Both the position numbers and the translations under genes were made by a program. Below, in pieces: positions 31,990 to 43,469 of a stretch of 64,000 nt of DNA; the first letter of the stretch is position 1; the number at the start of each line of letters is the position of its first letter. The DNA is taken from assembly GCF_047511655.1 (NCBI RefSeq), contig NC_133395.1, positions 75,115,910 through 75,179,909 of the forward strand, given 5' to 3'. Below the pieces are notes generated by a model, which did no database searches, was not told the origin of the DNA, and worked only from the letters and a program-made list of their open reading frames with translations. The stretch is from Castor canadensis. Taxonomy: Eukaryota; Chordata; Mammalia; Rodentia; Castoridae.

Positions 31990-32131
31990 TGCTATGGTTT
32001 TCAGCATGTGACCCTCACCAGATATGGCCACCCAATCTTGGACTTCCCAGCCTCCAAAATAAACCTCTTTTTTTTTATAAGTTACTCATTCTCAGGTATT
32101 CTGTTATAGCAACAGGAAACACACTAAGACA
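31990..32131 (+). mobile_element. MaLR LTR fragment (MST-like)
   Basis: Contains the typical MST/MaLR ending: 'cagcctccaaaataaacctc', 'ataagttactcattctcagg', 'gttatagcaacaggaaacac'. Only the start and end portions of the LTR seem present. Confidence 0.7.
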
Positions 32132-32334
32132 CCCATGTTCATCTCCTGCCTGCACTAATGCGGGAGACTCTGAAATTATCTTCCTGCCTCCACTCCTTCT
32201 TTTGACAGCCCATATGGACACGTCATCAGTTCTGTCCTTAATTTTGTGCCTTCAAAAACATGGCTCCATGGCCCACGAAACAGAGCACAACACCTTGAAG
32301 ATCAAGGTCTTTCCCAAACTGTTCCACTAACCTT

Positions 32335-32895
32335 TATTTCTGTGTGATCTACTGTTGCCTGACAAATCAGTTCAAAAGTAAGTGGCTTAAAGCACTCCAT
32401 TTCTGTGGGTCCAAGATCTTGACCAGGCTTTCTGGTTCAAGGTCTCTCTGTGGGTTTCAGTCCAGATGTCAGCCGGAGCCTTTCACAGTCTGAAGGCGTG
32501 ACTTGGGCTGGAGAGCCCACTGTGAACTTGGCTCGCCCACATGGACAGCAAGTTGGAGCTGGCTGTTGGCAGGAGACCTCATGCCTCCTCCACTGGTCCC
32601 TTCTTAGGCTGCTATGTGTCCTCGTAAGGAAGTGGCTGGCTACCCCCAGAGTAGACAATCCAAAAGACAGTAAGGGAAGTGGCTACATGTTCTATGATGA
32701 GCCTTGGAAATTACCAACCAGGGACTGGAGGTGTGGCTCAAGTGCTAGGGTGCCTGCTTTGCAAGTTTGAAGCCCTGAGTTCAAGCCCCAGTCTCACCAA
32801 AAAAAAAAAAAAAAAGAAATTACCAACCATGACTTCCACCATATTCATTTGGTCACATAGACCAACCTGGATTTACTGCTAGGGGACAACATAAG
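32335..32895 (+). repeat. Ancient mammalian interspersed repeat, family unassigned
   Basis: Phrases such as 'agtaagtggcttaaagcact', 'agttggagctggctgttggc' and 'caccatattcatttggtcac' belong to a common old mammalian repeat I recognise but cannot name with confidence. A younger ID SINE interrupts it at 32721-32815. Confidence 0.5.
32721..32829 (+). mobile_element. ID-type SINE with perfect target-site duplication
   Basis: The tRNA-like unit 'ggtgtggctcaagtgctagg' with a 17-18 bp poly(A) is flanked by the exact 14-bp duplication 'gaaattaccaacca' (32707-32720 and 32816-32829). The intact duplication and long pure tail mark a relatively young insertion. Confidence 0.92.
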
Positions 32896-34602
32896 CGCAA
32901 GGACCAGAGAGGGCCATCTTGGACCTGGTTGCCACACATTTCCACCTTGACCCTCATCTCCCATCCTGTGCACCCTACATTATAGCTGCTCAAAATGACT
33001 CTTCTCCCAATTTTAGATACCAAAGTCATGCCATTCCTGCCAGAGCTCAATCTGCCACAGTGGCCTCCGGCTCCTGTTACGCTTTGGTGAGTTCCTCCTC
33101 TCCTGGCACACTTAGCACTTCTGCTTCTGTTATCCCACAGATCCCACTCTGCCCTGTATTACAGTTAGATGCAAATGTATCTGTCTCCAAAGACTGAAAT
33201 CTCCTGAAGGAGGAAGCCCAAGACGTACACTTTCCCTCAGTCCTAGGCAAACTACTCGGAGAAGACATCCTATAAACGTTTGTGAAGTAGAATTGAACAT
33301 GGCTTCCTTCGCATCTGAGTTACTGTCAGATGCTGTCATCTGAGTTGGACTGTCTCTTGAAAGAGAAGAGACTTTCATGTAACATTCATACCATGTACCA
33401 CTTACTGAAAACGGACATGCTCCGTGCTTTCATGGAACACTCAAGCTGGTGAGATTTATAAATTTTCACAAGTGTTGGGGCAAACCATATCATATTTAAA
33501 AATCTCTGCCCTGTCAACTCACTATGTTAAAATATTCTCATGGTAGTTTAAAAACTATTTTACCCACAAGATTTTATGGCCCAGTCTTTTCCACTTTCTT
33601 CTCAGCTTTTTCATGATGGCTCCCATTCATTCTTTCATTTTTTCTTTCTTTCACCTTCTCATCCATTCCACAAACATTTACTGAGCAGTCACTGTGAGGA
33701 TCCAAACACCGACAAGATATTTCCAATGTATTGGAGGAGATAAACAGGTGCACAGATGACAGCCATGCTAGTCATTTGGAAGGTGGCCAGGATAAAGCAG
33801 CAGGTTCTGTCCAGCAGGGAGAGAGGCTGTACCCTTCTATAATCCTTGAGAGCTACAGAAACCACCACAACTGCATCAGAGAGAGAGACAGAGACAGAGA
33901 GAGAGAGAGAGAGAGTTGGGGGGGTGGGTGTTCCTTGGGTCCAGCAAGATCTGGGCACATCCCCTTGTCCCCAGAATTACACAGGCCTGCCAACATCTCC
34001 TTTCCAATCAGGGAACTTAAAGACAAGAAAGAAAACAAATAGCAGTGCTTCGACGCTTGCTAGGTGAGCAGGTTTAGCCATTCATACTTAGCAGTTTATG
34101 AAAGAGTCAGTCAGTCCTTATCTGAGTCTGCCCCAGGGCCAGGCTTCCCCTCTCTGGACTGGCCGGCCGTCCTGGACAGCACAGGCATACTGGTGGTTCA
34201 GTCCTAGTGATCCTTTTTAACCTAGAACCCGCTGATCTTCTAAGATGGGGAAGGGCGAAAACACGCTCAGACAGTCATTCCCAAGGAATCATGAATTATA
34301 TACTATTTCTACAGCAACCATTTTTTTTGAACCGTGAATCAAAATACATGGTCAATCCCATTGTTTGGTGGATAGGAGAAATAGCAGGGTGGAATATTTT
34401 ACTCCATTGCTGTTTTGGATCTCCAAGCCATATGACTGCTAAAACAATCCTTATAGATGCTCGCTTATTTTTATTGCATGTATTTTCATGCATGTGAAAT
34501 ATATCATACACATAAAGGATTTATAAGATCTATGCACAGTTTAAAGCTTAATAAAAAGAAGAGCGTGGGCCCCACCTGCTTAAGAAATATACGTCAGTAT
34601 AT
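32896..34602. other. Low-repeat intergenic DNA
   Basis: Contains a (GA)n/(GACA) microsatellite at about 33878-33914, and 'ccacaaacatttactgagca' near 33668, a possible old repeat of the same unnamed family as 13516. No gene; short ORFs across the GA repeat are artefacts. Confidence 0.45.
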
Positions 34603-34815
34603 TGCTAATAATAACATTTAATATCTTCTGAGAACTTAGGTGCTAGGCATGGTCTAAGCGCTTTGCACATGTTATCTGATGGATCTTCACAACAACTTTA
34701 GGTGTTAGGTGTTATTCTCATCATTTATCATCAATGGATGAAAGAGTTTGCCCAAGGACACGTGGATAGGCTGGCCAGTCGGACTCTGGAGCCCTGACTT
34801 ATAATCACTGCACTG
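34603..34815 (+). mobile_element. MIR SINE
   Basis: Near full-length MIR: 'aggtgctaggcatggtctaa', 'aagcgctttgcacatgttat', 'ttgcccaaggacacgtggat'. Confidence 0.75.
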
Positions 34816-35026
34816 TACAGAGGGCGTTGGTGGCCCAAATATTGGGAGGAGTTGGTCAATGATGAAATGCTATAATTCAAGCATGATTTCTACATCAACT
34901 CCCACAGTTACATGGTGTCTGCTGTCAACAAAGGAGAGATTTGGAGGTCAGGGGACACAGCCGTGATGCAGTCTTCCTTTCTTTTCATTGTCTGACTTAA
35001 AGCCTGAGACAGTTATTCAGCAACCA

Positions 35027-35118
35027 GGGGCTGGCGGAATGGCTCAAGTCATAGAGCGCCTGCCTAGCAAGTGTGAGGCCCTGAGAACCACCAAAAATAA
35101 GAAAAAAGAAAAGAAAAA
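35027..35118 (+). mobile_element. ID-type SINE
   Basis: 'ggggctggcggaatggctca' to 'caagtgtgaggccctgag', then an AAAAG-rich tail. The middle of the usual 3' box is missing. Confidence 0.85.
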
Positions 35119-35337
35119 AAGTCACCCAGAAGCTTTTGGCCACCTCTTCTTTCCATCTCCTCAGTTCCCACCGCCGCCTGCTCTTTGCCCATGGTGACAG
35201 TAACACACCCTTTCCTTTGCCAAGATGGAGCTGAGGGAAAGCCTGAGCTAACCACCAGTACTTCATCTTGAACAAGCTCTCTCCTCCTCACTGCTCTTAG
35301 TTGCTTGCTTTGAATTACCTATAGGTAACACCGCTGA

Positions 35338-35530
35338 TGTCAACTGATAACATTTGACCCAGTGACCTTTCCCCCATACCTCAGTCCATAAACTCTATCC
35401 CTGTCCTCAGGAGAGTGAGTCTGAGACTTGCTCTCCTGTCTCCACAGGTGGCCACTTCGTGAATAAACTCTTACTTTCGCAAGATTTACACTTCAGTGAC
35501 TGGCATGCTTTATAGTGGGCAAAACAAGCC
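35338..35530 (+). repeat. LTR-like segment; left arm of an inverted repeat
   Basis: The stretch 35338-35402 ('atacctcagtccataaactc') is repeated in reverse at 36049-36113. The sequence after it ('gaataaactcttactttcgc', 'gcaaaacaagcctggatc') looks like the 3' part of a retroviral LTR with an AATAAA signal. Family not identified. Confidence 0.4.
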
Positions 35531-36048
35531 TGGATCAGTGAGGAGACACGATGACTTCCGAATTCACATGGGTGGGTGAGTGAAAGCAGATTCGTTCGTG
35601 GCAGCATGGTCTCTTGCCTCTGCATTGCCTCACAGAATAAGGGACTGCCTAAGACCTCAACGCCCACCAGTGTCCACCCAAGCTGGATTTCAACTAGGCA
35701 TTCAAGCAAAAGCATATCTATACAGTCTTTCAATAATCAATCATAAATATTTATTTCCAGAGTTTGATTCTCTCAATTCTTCCCCTTGCACAAATACTTC
35801 AGTTCCTAAAGTAGCCAACAGTGTGCCAGGAATAGGTGTCGGGGCTGCTCTCTAGGATGACCACAGGTGTGAAAGGAAAGAGTCTGCTCTCCAGCCTCTT
35901 TCTTCCCCTGGGTCACTTGGGCCACCAACACAGGAAAGAGTGAAGAGAACTTGCTGCTGAGTTCCCTAGGTAATCTGACCTCAAGTCTTCATGGCAATGA
36001 TTTAGAGAGAAAATCAGAATGTCTTCAGGGCTCATGGTCTAGCAAGGA
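35531..36048. other. Spacer between inverted repeat arms
   Basis: No gene or known repeat recognised. Confidence 0.35.
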
Positions 36049-36113
36049 TAGGGATAGAGTTTATGGACTGAGGTATGATGGAAATGTGACGGGGTCAAAT
36101 GTCATCAGTTGTT
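36049..36113 (-). repeat. Right arm of the inverted repeat
   Basis: Reverse complement of about 35341-35402, with a handful of mismatches over some 62 bp. Confidence 0.7.
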
Positions 36114-36119
36114 ACTGTC

Positions 36120-36212
36120 ATGCCGTACACATCCTATCTCTCCCTTTTTCATTATAAATCGACCAGCTTCTGGTGTTTTGTTACAGCAACACAAAACGAG
36201 CTAATACACTCT
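36120..36212 (+). mobile_element. MaLR LTR end fragment (MST-like)
   Basis: 'ttcattataaatcgaccagc' and 'ttgttacagcaacacaaaac' match the terminal part of MaLR LTRs; the rest is missing or unrecognised. Confidence 0.5.
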
Positions 36213-36543
36213 GCTAGAATCCAGAGGTTTGTAGAGAAGTGTGGGGGCCCTGGCATCTGGCCACCACCTTTTTCAGAAAAACTTGCTGACTAAGCAAGGA
36301 GATTAGCAACCCAGACCACTAAGGTGGCTACACACTTTCTGAAGGCCCTAAGAAGAAGTTACGGACTTTTTTCACTTTCAGTCAAACTTCCTGGGATAGA
36401 ATTTGAAAATTGACCAAGGCAAGTACACTTTACTCAATGACAAAAAAATTTTTGTCTAGGTTGTGGATAGGGCTCAATCCGAGGGAAGAGTAGAAGATGG
36501 CAATCCTGCCACTGGCACATATAGCCCAGGGGTGCAGCAACAT

Positions 36544-36865
36544 TTTTCTTTTTTCTTTTTTTGGCAGTATTGGAATTTGAAGTCAGAGCCTTATGCAGTG
36601 CTCTGTCACTTGAGCTGCACACTCCAGCCCTTTTTTGCTTTAGTTAGTTTTCAGATAGGGTCTCACATTTTTGCCTGTGACAGACTATGATTCTCCTATT
36701 TCTCCCATGTAGTTGGAACTACAGTGAACACCACCACACCCAGCTTCTTGTTTGTTGAGATGGGGTCTCACTATCCTTTTGTCCAGGTTAGCCTTGAATC
36801 CTGATCCTCCCAATCTCTGCTTCCCAAGTAGCTAGAATTACAGACAAGTTCCATGATACAGGCCA
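36544..36865 (-). mobile_element. B1+B1+ID trimeric SINE, reverse orientation
   Basis: ID part 'attggaatttgaagtcagag', then two reversed B1-like units with 'accaccacacccagctt' and 'agctagaattacagacaagt'. Confidence 0.8.
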
Positions 36866-36877
36866 AACATAGTTATA

Positions 36878-36920
<43 letters not shown>

Positions 36921-36983
36921 GCTGGGGGTTGAACCCAGGGCCCCATGCTTGCTTGATAAGCGATCTGAGCTATACCCCAGCCC
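36878..36983 (-). mobile_element. (TG)n plus ID SINE, reverse orientation
   Basis: A pure TG run (about 36878-36919) occupies the tail position of a reversed ID element ('ggggttgaacccagggcccc', 'gagctataccccagccc'). Mirror image of the ID+(CA)n arrangement at 7203-7312. Confidence 0.85.
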
Positions 36984-39670
36984 GATGTCTTCCTCAGAGC
37001 TAGCCCAACAGAGACAAGAACCAACTAGCAGCTCCTTCCTGCAAATGGAACTCCTGGGAAGCCAGACTGTGGCTGTGGCAGCCAAACACCAGCATTCTAA
37101 AGCACAGAAGGCAGAACCAGAGCAGGGGAAGATGACAGGGTTTGTGAAAATCTCACCACACGTGTAGACACATGCGTCAGGACTATTTCCTTGTCCAATT
37201 GCAAACTTCATCTGGAAAGAGACATCTGAGCCCAAGAAATCACGGGCATTTTTAATTCTGCAAAAATTTGTAAGTAATAGTTCCCATTAACACATTTATT
37301 CTCATCTTAGTAGGGCAACATCCCAGGGTCAGTGTCTCTTTTTGGCAAATGTCAGATTGAGAGTATTGGCAGAGAAGACAAAAGAACTTTAAAATAACCC
37401 AATGTGACAAAAGTCAAAGAGCAAGCTGAGGTGGAGCCCAGCCCTGGTTCCATCCCCAACACTGCAGAAAAGCAAAGGCAAGTGATGGAGCTGGGCCATG
37501 GGCCCATGGCAGCCAGTGCTCTTCTCCCTTTCTTGGCACTCATGTTCTCTCTGTCATCCTGCTCTTTCTCCCAGTTCCTTCCCTCCCACTCCTTGGAGAG
37601 TTCCACTCCCCGAGCTATCTTTGTCCTTCCTGCTACACCCAGTCTTAGAATAACCTGCCACTTCCGGTTGCAAATTCCTCTTCTTTCCACCCTCCAGAAC
37701 TTTTAGACAGCCAGTGGTAAACGTGTAGCACAAAGCCCTGAGCGTGTTTGCGCACAGGCAGAAATTTGCTGAGTGTAGATATGATCAAGACTCCTGGCTT
37801 CAGACAACTTCTAGCCTAGGAGAAAGAAGCCCAAGAACTAGACTTCACCGTGGGCTAAGGTCCTACCAAGTTGGGTGAGGAGGAGCGGTGTGAAGCTAAT
37901 CCGCAGAGTAGGCGGGCTTCCTGGAGGAAGTGGACAGAGCTCAGTCTGCAGTTTCACCTGAGAATGGCCAATGGAAAGTGTGAAGAGTAAGCATGCATGC
38001 TTTCCCAGTGCTGGGGCGCAGAGCACTGGAGAATGTTGGGCCTACCTGAACAGCTGCAGCACCCCCAGCATGCACACAACTGTGCTGCTGCAGTCCCCAG
38101 GTCACACTACCAGCTTGCAGTCTCCAGGGTATTTGCCTTAAGATACAGCAGCCACCCCAGACACCCCACCTAGTTCTGCGGGCAACAACCAAACAAGGAG
38201 CAAGAAGATATTAGAGAGCCTCCCTTCCTGATGTGCACTGAAATCAAACCACACACAGGCCCCCAGCCTGCTCTGTTTGTCACAGGCCCTTCCTCATGGA
38301 ACTTTCTGCCAGCCTGTCCTTCATGCTGGTGCTGACTCATGGCGAAAGAGGCGGAGAGGAAAGGGGGGAGGGAATAGGAATCTTTCAAGAATCAGCCTTT
38401 GAAAGAAGCACTTCCAGCTCTCTGGGCCTCAGTTTCCTTATCTGTAAAATGGGAAAGGTTGGCTGTGCCAGCTCTGACAAGGAGTTGTTTTCTGTCCTTC
38501 CTTTCAAATAGGATTAGGAGTGCTTGCCAGTGCCTGGAAGCCACTGACCCCACACAGTCATTAATGTCCTCTGAGACTTGGCTCTTTCCACTCCTCTCCC
38601 TTCCCTCCCCCATCCTCTCCCCTGCCCTTTCCATGTTAACTCATTCATTTTTGAAAGTTGGCCTTTTTGCTCCTCTACCCAGCCTTGGGCAGGGGTGGGA
38701 GTGAAGGGTTGCTTTCGCTGGTGAAGGAGCCAGACAGGTTGGTGTGGCTGCAGGGACCAGAAGGTCTGCAGAGACAGGAAGTGGGGATCCTGCCGCCTGC
38801 TGGGCCTGGGGACAGGACAAGGCCTGGCCCTCGAAGCTCTTAGCACTGCAGGGGAAACAGTCACCCCATACCCCACCCCCACTTGCAGAATTAAATGCAG
38901 AGTCACAGAACCTGGAGCAGTGGTTACGAAACCGCTGCCTTTTTTTCCTTTTAAATCACAGCTTCAGACACCAAGGAGTTGTTAACCACACTTGCCAGGG
39001 GGCCAGAAGGAACCCAGGGGTCCAGGCAGTTTGGAAGCAGGGTCAACCTGCCATGTGGTGCTATCAGTGACTGGTGAACAACACTGAATGGACAGTGCTG
39101 GGTGAAAGTCCCTTTAGATGGCTGCAGAGAGCCAGTCTTTCACAGCCCCGTTGGAGAGGTGACATTGCTGTGCAGTGCTTTGGGTCTCTGTGCTGGAAGC
39201 TTCCTCCTGCCTCATCCTTCCAACATGGCTCCTCAAAGAACCCTGGCCAATGCACTTGCTGGAATCTCTTCAAAAGAGCTGGCTCTGCCTGGGTAGCAGG
39301 AGTGCTCTGCTCCCCCTTTTGCAGCTCCCCTTCATGCTTTCCTCCTCCAGGACCTCCCTGAAGTCACCTCTGTCTCCGGTCAGACAGAGCTCCCAGCCTC
39401 CACCCCTAAAGTCACATCCTGCTTAGCAAAAGGTGCATTCCTAAACGACTGTGAAGACATTGATCCACCCTGGCTTTTGCCTTTATCCCCCCCTGCACAA
39501 AACCCCTTCAGAGCTTGGCTCTTAGCACTCAGCCAGCATTTAATAAATGCTGCCTTTTAGTGACATAATTCTTTTAACGCACCCCTCCAGCCTCCACAGC
39601 CAACCAGCACGTTGCTCTAGAGCTTGGCATCCACCGCCATGTCCAGTGTGTAGGCAGTGGTTCCTGTTTC
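36984..39670. other. Low-repeat intergenic DNA
   Basis: About 2.7 kb of GC-moderate, mostly unrecognised sequence with a MIR core near 38405-38500 ('cctcagtttccttatctgta'). Many overlapping ORFs (up to 130 codons) but none with a domain. A candidate region for conserved enhancers. Confidence 0.45.
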
Positions 39671-39839
39671 GTTTTTAATTTTGGTTGATTGCACAAGGAG
39701 AACACACTCCCGGTAGGATTCAATGTTTATTGACTGAGTAAATCAGCAGAGACAAAAATGCACAGGCGCCTAACAATTAAAGCAATGCAGCTTCTTTCAA
39801 ATGGAGATTCACTCCTGTGAGGATGAAATTAAGGCAAAT

Positions 39840-40150
39840 CAATAAAAATGATAAGGCACTATGGAGGAAAGGTGATAACGGTGCAACCATCCTCAGGGTA
39901 CAGACAGATTCTAGGTTTAAGTAGAGGAGGAGTCGGGGCAGCGGTGGCAGGTGTCATAATTACTAAGCTGTCCTGGTCACAGGTGCCGTCTGGTCGATCA
40001 TCATCTCAGGAGCGCTGGGCAGGGCCTGGTCACAATAAGAAAGGCATTGCTTTGACTCTTGTTACAAGATGTTACCCATGAGTCCCGTCCTTCCTGGATT
40101 CCAAGGTGGATCAAGATAACTGCAGAGAGGACGACTCAGAACAAAGCCAG
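39840..40150 (-). mobile_element. LTR-like repeat, copy C (family unnamed)
   Basis: On the minus strand: 'ggaatccaggaaggacggga', a 'gaccaggcc' segment, 'ctcctcctctacttaaacct' and 'tgtctgtaccctgaggatgg'. Aligns with copies A and B. A long C-run (40176-40187) lies just to its right. Confidence 0.5.
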
Positions 40151-41325
40151 GCGCCTACCACTGGAGCCATGCCACCCCCCCCCCCCGGCCTGAGAAAGGC
40201 GGTTCTTAGCTGTGCGCTTGTGAGTTTGTAATGTGGTGTCACCTGTCGCACGCACCAGGCACGTCCACCTCACACATGACACCTCAGTGGTAACAGGTAA
40301 TCGGTGAGTGCTGGGATGATATGAATCAGTCTTCGGTAAACACATTAGGCTGGAGCCTTCCTGCTTCCCAAGCCTACACCCGACTTGTCCCCGCACCCCC
40401 ACAGCACAGGGAGGGAACAGCCTTGACCAGGAGGTCCTCTGTGGCAGTCTCTGAGTCTTTGCCTTGGGTCTTGCTCACACACTGCTGGTGAGAAGGTGGC
40501 CACCGTGGCTAGACACTGGGTGCTGATGTTTGGGACAGGTCCTGAGGTTCCAGCCTGGAGGGCTTGGTGTCAGTCCCAGGTGGCCAGGTTTACCTCCAGG
40601 CAAAGCACAGTCAAACCCAAATGCTGAGCAAGATATCAAAGGGGCACTGAGGCCCTGGTTTACAGGCTGACTCCCCAAACTTCAGTCTTGGTCAGTCCCT
40701 TCCTTGGCAGCCTCTGATGCCTGTCAGTTCCTGCTCTGACCCACTCTATCCAGAGCACTAAGTCCCACATCCTGCTTACAGAGACACCCTCCTTGGAAAT
40801 AGATCACTGTGGGCAGCCACACCAGTTGCCCACTCTTCCTGTCCTATCTATAGCACACACCTAGGGAGGACAGGCGAGTGAGGGTCTCTTCCCTCACCAG
40901 GCCCTCTGGAGTGGATAACACCTCACCGAGACCCAGGCTAGTGTTAAGTGGAAGTGCCACAGGCTGAGTAGGCAAAGTAGAGTGTAGAGTTAGGAAGGAC
41001 TAACAAGAAAGGCTAAATAAAGAGGGAAAAAAGCTTAGCTCTGAGCTGTGGACTCAGAGAGGGGAGCTGGGAAGCCATTGTCTTCCATGGTGACCTGCTC
41101 CATGCTTTAAGAGATAATAAATGGAAAAAAACTCAGACAGCACGGTGACATCTCCAGTGAGGAGGTTGGGAGATCCAATTACACTATAGTTATCAATACC
41201 TGCTGATTAAGACTCAATAGAATTAATTGATCAGTTACTAGGAGACAGAAGACTTTTCTGTCACCTTGAGTACCCAAGATGCTCTAAGACAGGACCACTT
41301 GAAGCAATTCTAACAACCAGAACTG
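40151..41325. other. Low-repeat intergenic DNA
   Basis: Begins with a poly(C) run of about 12; otherwise no repeat or gene recognised. Confidence 0.45.
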
Positions 41326-41545
41326 AGAGCCAACATTTGTTGATGCTTGCTGGATGCCAGGGACTCATTCTTCTGAGTTTTATTTGCCCATCATTTTTTC
41401 ATTCTTTAAAAAAAATACTCTAAGAGCTGAATGTTTATATTACTGTACCCATTTTACAGATGAGGAAACTAAGACAGAGGAGTAAAGAAGCATGTCCAAG
41501 TGTACAGGACTAGACAGTGAAGGATAGAATTTGAGTACAATCAGT
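41326..41545 (+). mobile_element. MIR SINE
   Basis: 'gcttgctggatgccagggac', then 'cccattttacagatgaggaa', the textbook MIR core. Confidence 0.8.
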
Positions 41546-42684
41546 CTGTCTGCAAAACTACAACCAGAAAGGAAGTACCCCAAACCTTGTCTCAAAAAAA
41601 ATACTAGGCTATACAATAGTGGGAGGTGACCTACATCCTGAAATTATAGTTAATTTTTTTTTTTTTAGCATTATTGGTTTGCCCAAGAAACTCTAGCCCC
41701 TGCCCTGCCCTCTATATGTGCCATCTAGGATGTGACCATTTGGGGAAACCCCAGTGCCCTGTACCCTCCTCCCTTCCCTCAGGTCTATATTCACAGCTTG
41801 GTGACCATTCTCACCTCAGATTGTTAAAACTTTGCCCATCAGTGCCTGAAGTTGGCACCTGCAGCCTTAAACGATACATACATATATCCTGCCCCCTCCA
41901 GTAGATGAAAGTAACCTGCCTTGGAGGGAAGGAGCGACCTGGCGCACTTGGCGGGTGTCTCGCTGACTGTTAATAGCACATTTGCAAAGGGTGAAGAAAA
42001 AAAAAACCTAGTTATTTAATAATCTCCCATGGGCTGGATTATCCTGCCCAGGTGAAAACAACTCATTGTCAAAAAGATAAAAGAACAACAGGGGAGGGCA
42101 CACAAGTTTTGTTGTTTTTTGCTTCGTCTGATACAGGGAGTAAGGTTGCTAGACAGGCACCTTACCACTTGAGCCACACCTCCAATTTGAGCCATGCCTC
42201 CAATCCATAAAAGCATCTTTTTTTTTTTTTTTTTAATGAAAACGCAGTAAAGTCACCTCCATCTCAGGGACCACACTGTTTGTAAATGAAAGTGAGCTCA
42301 TGGTTGATTCACACCTGTGCAATTCCTCACCCATGTGGTTTGCACTGCTGAATTCCTTCCCTGGGGTGGAAGAACTGGAAAAGGCCAGCTGGCCATTGCA
42401 CTGTGTGCGCACTGGACTGTCCAAGGTCACCACCTCTGACACTCCTCTGCCCCTAGAGGGGGAAGACCAGTGAGCACGATCACCACGCTCTATCTGGAAC
42501 TTATGGAAACGTCCCTTGCCCTTTCAACACTGGCCCCTGGAAGGACTGCTCGCTTCAAGCGTTTGAGAAAATAGTGGGAAGGGAAAAGAATAGAAGTCAC
42601 CACCCCGAGGTAACCACTAACAGAAAATCTTCCCAAGCTGCACACACATGTGCACACACACCGCAGTGGAGACTCACTGTGTTT
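41546..42684. other. Intergenic with a decayed ID SINE
   Basis: Mostly unrecognised. A reversed ID element lies at about 42119-42206 ('caccttaccacttgagccac'), followed by a poly(T) run at 42217-42234. No gene. Confidence 0.45.
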
Positions 42685-42815
42685 ACAACCACATGATAGC
42701 TCCATGACCTTGATCAAACTGCTCCCTCTGCCCGTCTCCCAGCTGTGAGTTCCTAAAATGGGAACAGTACCCCCTGCACAGAGTTGCTGTCAGCTTTAAC
42801 AAGGTGCTTCGCACG
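42685..42815 (+). mobile_element. MIR SINE, partial
   Basis: 'accttgatcaaactgctccc', 'ctaaaatgggaacagtaccc' and 'cacagagttgctgtcagctt' follow the MIR 3' half. Confidence 0.65.
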
Positions 42816-43469
42816 CATGGAGACTTTCTAATGTCGCCAGCACAAGCCAAGAGCGATGCAACCTTGAGTGGTCACGGTTACATGTTTCCAGCTTGCCTGG
42901 CTTTGCAAAGCAAGCCCTCTACCGCTGGGCTAGCCACACCCAAGGCCTTTCCCAACTTGCCTCTTCACTGAAAAATGTTATCATGAAACATTTCACCATG
43001 TGCGAGGGTTTGAACTCTGGCTCCATGACTGCTCTTAAAATAGTCTTTGAAAGTATTGTTTTTATGACTAGCTGGTCCTATATCATACTTTTTTTTACTC
43101 AATCTTTTATCATGACCTTGTGTTTTTAAATGATCTTTAAAAATATTATTTTGATCTTTATACAATCAACCCTCTTTTCTAAATAGGCCACAACTTATTT
43201 ACCATTTTCTTCCATTACTGAACCTACAGGTTGTTTCTATTTATCCCCCACCATTGTAAACAAGACTGTGATGATATAGTTAAAACTATGATTCCCTGGT
43301 TGTTTCCTTTGGATGGAGTTCCAGGATGGAAGGGCGTAAATCTCATTCCTGGTGCCCAATATCCAGAAATAGTGTAACGATTGTTCTCTCATCGGTGCTG
43401 AGTGGCCTCTCACTGTAGCATTTTAATATTATATCTTTGTCTTCTGTGCCATTTGGGGAAAGGAAATTT
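42816..43469. other. Intergenic with a possible L1-like remnant
   Basis: 'gaacctacaggttgtttcta' and following resembles an old L1-related repeat, in decayed form. No gene. Confidence 0.35.
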
